A stretch of DNA of 7,694 nucleotides from Chloroflexota bacterium (GTDB taxonomy: Bacteria > Chloroflexota > Anaerolineae > 4572-78 > J111). The notes under the pieces are model-generated. The model saw nothing but the letters and a program-made list of their open reading frames with translations. It was not told the origin of the DNA and ran no database searches. Positions 5,614 through 7,694 of the stretch are shown here, one piece after another (the stretch's first letter is position 1; every line of letters starts with the position of its first letter). The stretch covers positions 1 through 7,694 of the forward strand of contig RFJV01000070.1 of the NCBI GenBank assembly GCA_003694775.1. The letters are read 5' to 3'. The position numbers were made by a program, and so were the translations under genes.

Positions 5614-7694
5614 TCACTTTACCCGGAACAGCCAGCCCGACCCGCCGTCATCCGGCAGAGGCACGTCCAGCCGGGTCACGGCCTGCAGGCGGCCCTGGCC
5701 GGCCAGGCGCTTGATGACCGGCTCCAGCGCCGGCCCATCGTCCAGCAGGTAAACCGGAATGCTGTCTTCGGCCATCCGGGCCAGGAACAGCTCCAGCTCC
5801 GCGGCGGACCAGCCCGCCGGATAAAAAGCCCACCGCCGGCTGTGCAGGGTGACCGCGCCGCCGTTGAAAGCAACCCCCACCGCCGACCGGGGGGATGTCA
5901 GCGCGGTAATTTGCGCCAGGGCGGCTCTCTGTCCGGCAGATACGTAGCCAAACGAAGCCCGGTGCGGCACAAAACTGCGGGCCACCAGCGGCCTGACCCG
6001 CGCCGCCGGCAGAAACAGAAGGGCAAAAATTGCCAGGGCGACCAGCCCCTGTCCCTGCCGTGTCCGCGGTTCCTGCCCGACCAGCCACCGCCAGGCGGCC
6101 ACCCAGCCCCAGCCCGTCCAGACCGCGGGCAGGGCCAGCAAAGCCAGCCAGTCCCGCAGACGCAGGGCCTCGTAGGGAAGCTGTGCTCCGGCAACGGCCA
6201 GCGCACCGGCGACCAATATCCAGAAACCCCGCCGGTCCCGGTGGTAATGCCTTGCCAGTCCCAACAGGGTAAACGGCCACAGCAGGCCAAATTCCCGCCC
6301 GTGCAGGAGGGCCTGTCCCATCCTGACCAGCGTCAGCGGGATGTGGGCCGGGGCAAAGTGAATCAGCTCCCGGCCCTGGGGGTTGGCCAGCGGCCCGCCG
6401 AACACCCACCAGCGGTAGCCAATATCCGGCCCCGCGGCCAGCAGTGCCCCCATCCCCGCGGCCAGCACCAGGCCGGGCCGCCAGCGCGGCCTCCATGCCG
6501 CGACTATCACACTGGCAACCAGCAGCAGCTGGGTATAGCGCATATCGAATGCCAGCCCCAAAGCCAGGCCCGCGGCCAGCCCGTTCACCAGTTCGACCCG
6601 CAGACCGCCGCGGCGTGCCCGCAGAAGAAAAATCCACGCCAGCGCGGTAAACAGGGCCGCCGGGATGTCGGCCATTGGGACAAGACTGCGGTCGATGACT
6701 TCATACGATGTGGCCCACACCAGTACCGACAGCCCCCCGGCCAGGGCCATCCATTTCGCGGGGAAGAGCCGCTGGCCGGCTTCTACGGCCAGCCAGCCCA
6801 CTGCCCCGGCGGCCAGCAGGGCCAGCAGAGGAATCGTCAGGTACAGGCCGGCTTCGCCCGCCAGCCGGTGGCCCACTGCCAGCAGAACCGACGCCCCCGG
6901 CGGCCACACCGAGGCCGCATCGCCAAAGGGATTGAGCGGCAGGTGGTATCCCGGCACAATAACCGGCGCCCAGGCAAGCGGCAGGTCGGCCAGATAGGGA
7001 AACAGGCCAAACCGGTGCAGAGGTGTGCCGTGTGTCGCCAGGTCAACGGCCACCTGGGTATAGCCGTAGGGGTCGGTTCCGGTAACGCCGCGGGTGCGGT
7101 GCACCAGCAGTTCAGCCGCCATCCAGACCAGCCCGCTCCCGGCGATGACCGGCGCGGCAAGCCGCGGGGAAACGCCCGAAGGCCGCAGAAGAGAAAGGTT
7201 GACCAGCAAGGCGTAAGTTCCTGCCGCGGCGGCAGTCCCGACCGGCTCAAACCACCACCACACCTGCGATAACGGCGGGTAAACCGGAACCGGCAGGGGC
7301 GGGTCGGCAGTGGAGAGCCAGAGGTGCAGGGCAGCAGAAAGATAGGCGGCAAACAGGGGCGTCAGGGGGAGGGCATCAGGCCAGGGAGATAGCCCAGCCC
7401 GCCGGCTAACCCACCATTGACCGGCCAGCACAGCCAGCCCCAACACCGGCCAGCACAGCCAGGGCAGTTCCACCGACCGGGCCCAGAGCCACAACCCGGC
7501 CAGGTGGAGCACCCACAGGATGACCTGTTGGGGCGGCGATACGGGTTCTCCGCGGCGAAAGGTGAGGGCAACCAGCAGGCTGTCCGGCAGGGGCAAACGG
7601 CAGGAGAGGAGCCGGTTCAGCACCGGCCCGGCGAGCAAGACACCGGCGGGCAGGAGCGGCCAGATTCGGGCCGACCAGCCGGGCAGGGCGGCCC
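5614..7694 (-). CDS. GT-C/PMT-like polytopic membrane glycosyltransferase, 5' end outside window
   Basis: The reading frame is open to the window edge. At least 692 codons are visible, and 18 of them lie upstream of a TTG at 7638 that has no ribosome binding site. Those upstream codons (AALPGWSARIWPLLPAG) continue a hydrophobic helix, so the true start is almost certainly outside. The protein has many membrane helices rich in Leu, Ala, Gly and Trp. After several helices comes GVTGTDPYGYTQVAVDLATHG, containing an acidic residue (Asp189 counted from the TTG) placed like the catalytic Asp of GT-C enzymes. Later there is VWPPGASVL and VPMADIPAALF, which resemble family patterns. The last ~100 residues are soluble and probably extracytoplasmic. 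Such enzymes transfer sugars from polyprenyl-phosphate donors to lipids or proteins outside the membrane. Acceptor and donor cannot be told. The gene is visibly more GC-rich than the rest of the window. Confidence 0.82.
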   Translation of the reverse strand, partial: AALPGWSARIWPLLPAGVLLAGPVLNRLLSCRLPLPDSLLVALTFRRGEPVSPPQQVILWVLHLAGLWLWARSVELPWLCWPVLGLAVLAGQWWVSRRAGLSPWPDALPLTPLFAAYLSAALHLWLSTADPPLPVPVYPPLSQVWWWFEPVGTAAAAGTYALLVNLSLLRPSGVSPRLAAPVIAGSGLVWMAAELLVHRTRGVTGTDPYGYTQVAVDLATHGTPLHRFGLFPYLADLPLAWAPVIVPGYHLPLNPFGDAASVWPPGASVLLAVGHRLAGEAGLYLTIPLLALLAAGAVGWLAVEAGQRLFPAKWMALAGGLSVLVWATSYEVIDRSLVPMADIPAALFTALAWIFLLRARRGGLRVELVNGLAAGLALGLAFDMRYTQLLLVASVIVAAWRPRWRPGLVLAAGMGALLAAGPDIGYRWWVFGGPLANPQGRELIHFAPAHIPLTLVRMGQALLHGREFGLLWPFTLLGLARHYHRDRRGFWILVAGALAVAGAQLPYEALRLRDWLALLALPAVWTGWGWVAAWRWLVGQEPRTRQGQGLVALAIFALLFLPAARVRPLVARSFVPHRASFGYVSAGQRAALAQITALTSPRSAVGVAFNGGAVTLHSRRWAFYPAGWSAAELELFLARMAEDSIPVYLLDDGPALEPVIKRLAGQGRLQAVTRLDVPLPDDGGSGWLFRVK

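Noticed and set aside
5842..7272. 476-codon open frame on the plus strand
   Set aside because: It is antisense to the GT-C gene in very GC-rich DNA where stops are rare. Its product is Gln/Pro/Arg-rich low-complexity sequence, as expected from a shadow frame.

Overview
The window looks like a piece of a GC-rich bacterial chromosome, most likely from the Chloroflexota (Anaerolineae-type). That placement is an inference. It rests on the gene types (a Ser/Thr kinase with C-terminal TPRs, a stand-alone V4R protein, a membrane protein ending in a zinc ribbon, a large GT-C type glycosyltransferase) and on short purine/pyrimidine-asymmetric tandem repeats between genes. No 16S or other phylogenetic marker is present. 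All six supported genes lie on the minus strand, so transcription runs from high to low coordinates. The outer two genes are cut by the window edges.

Reading in the direction of transcription: (1) 7694-5614 is a polytopic GT-C/PMT-like glycosyltransferase whose start lies outside the window. (2) A good sigma70-type promoter (5596-5568), overlapped by a 20-bp near-palindrome, follows 17 bases after its stop. It drives a leader of about 90 nt made almost entirely of 7- and 8-base tandem repeats that can fold in alternative ways around the ribosome binding site. (3) 5470-4838 encodes a small V4R-domain sensor-like protein. (4) 4791-3070 encodes an apparently active Ser/Thr kinase fused to seven TPRs. 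It follows the V4R gene by 46 bases, so the two probably form one operon.

A second strong promoter (3023-2995) begins a four-gene run: (5) a signal-peptide protein with an extracytoplasmic domain, one membrane helix and a cytoplasmic zinc ribbon (2945-1953); (6) a small membrane-anchored protein with a hexapeptide-like V-P-V repeat (1827-1258); (7) an ABC transporter ATPase (1239-247) whose H-loop histidine is replaced by glutamine; and (8) the start of an ABC-2 type permease (266-1), overlapping the ATPase by 20 bases. A heptameric repeat cluster (1862-1951) fills the gap between the first two genes of this run.

There is no tRNA, rRNA, CRISPR array, insertion sequence or phage gene. No gap between genes exceeds 140 bases. 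The two units that may be under-described are the V4R plus TPR-kinase pair, which could link ligand sensing to protein phosphorylation, and the zinc-ribbon / V-P-V repeat / ABC-2 module, which may be an export or envelope system. Both functional readings are inferences from domain content and gene order.
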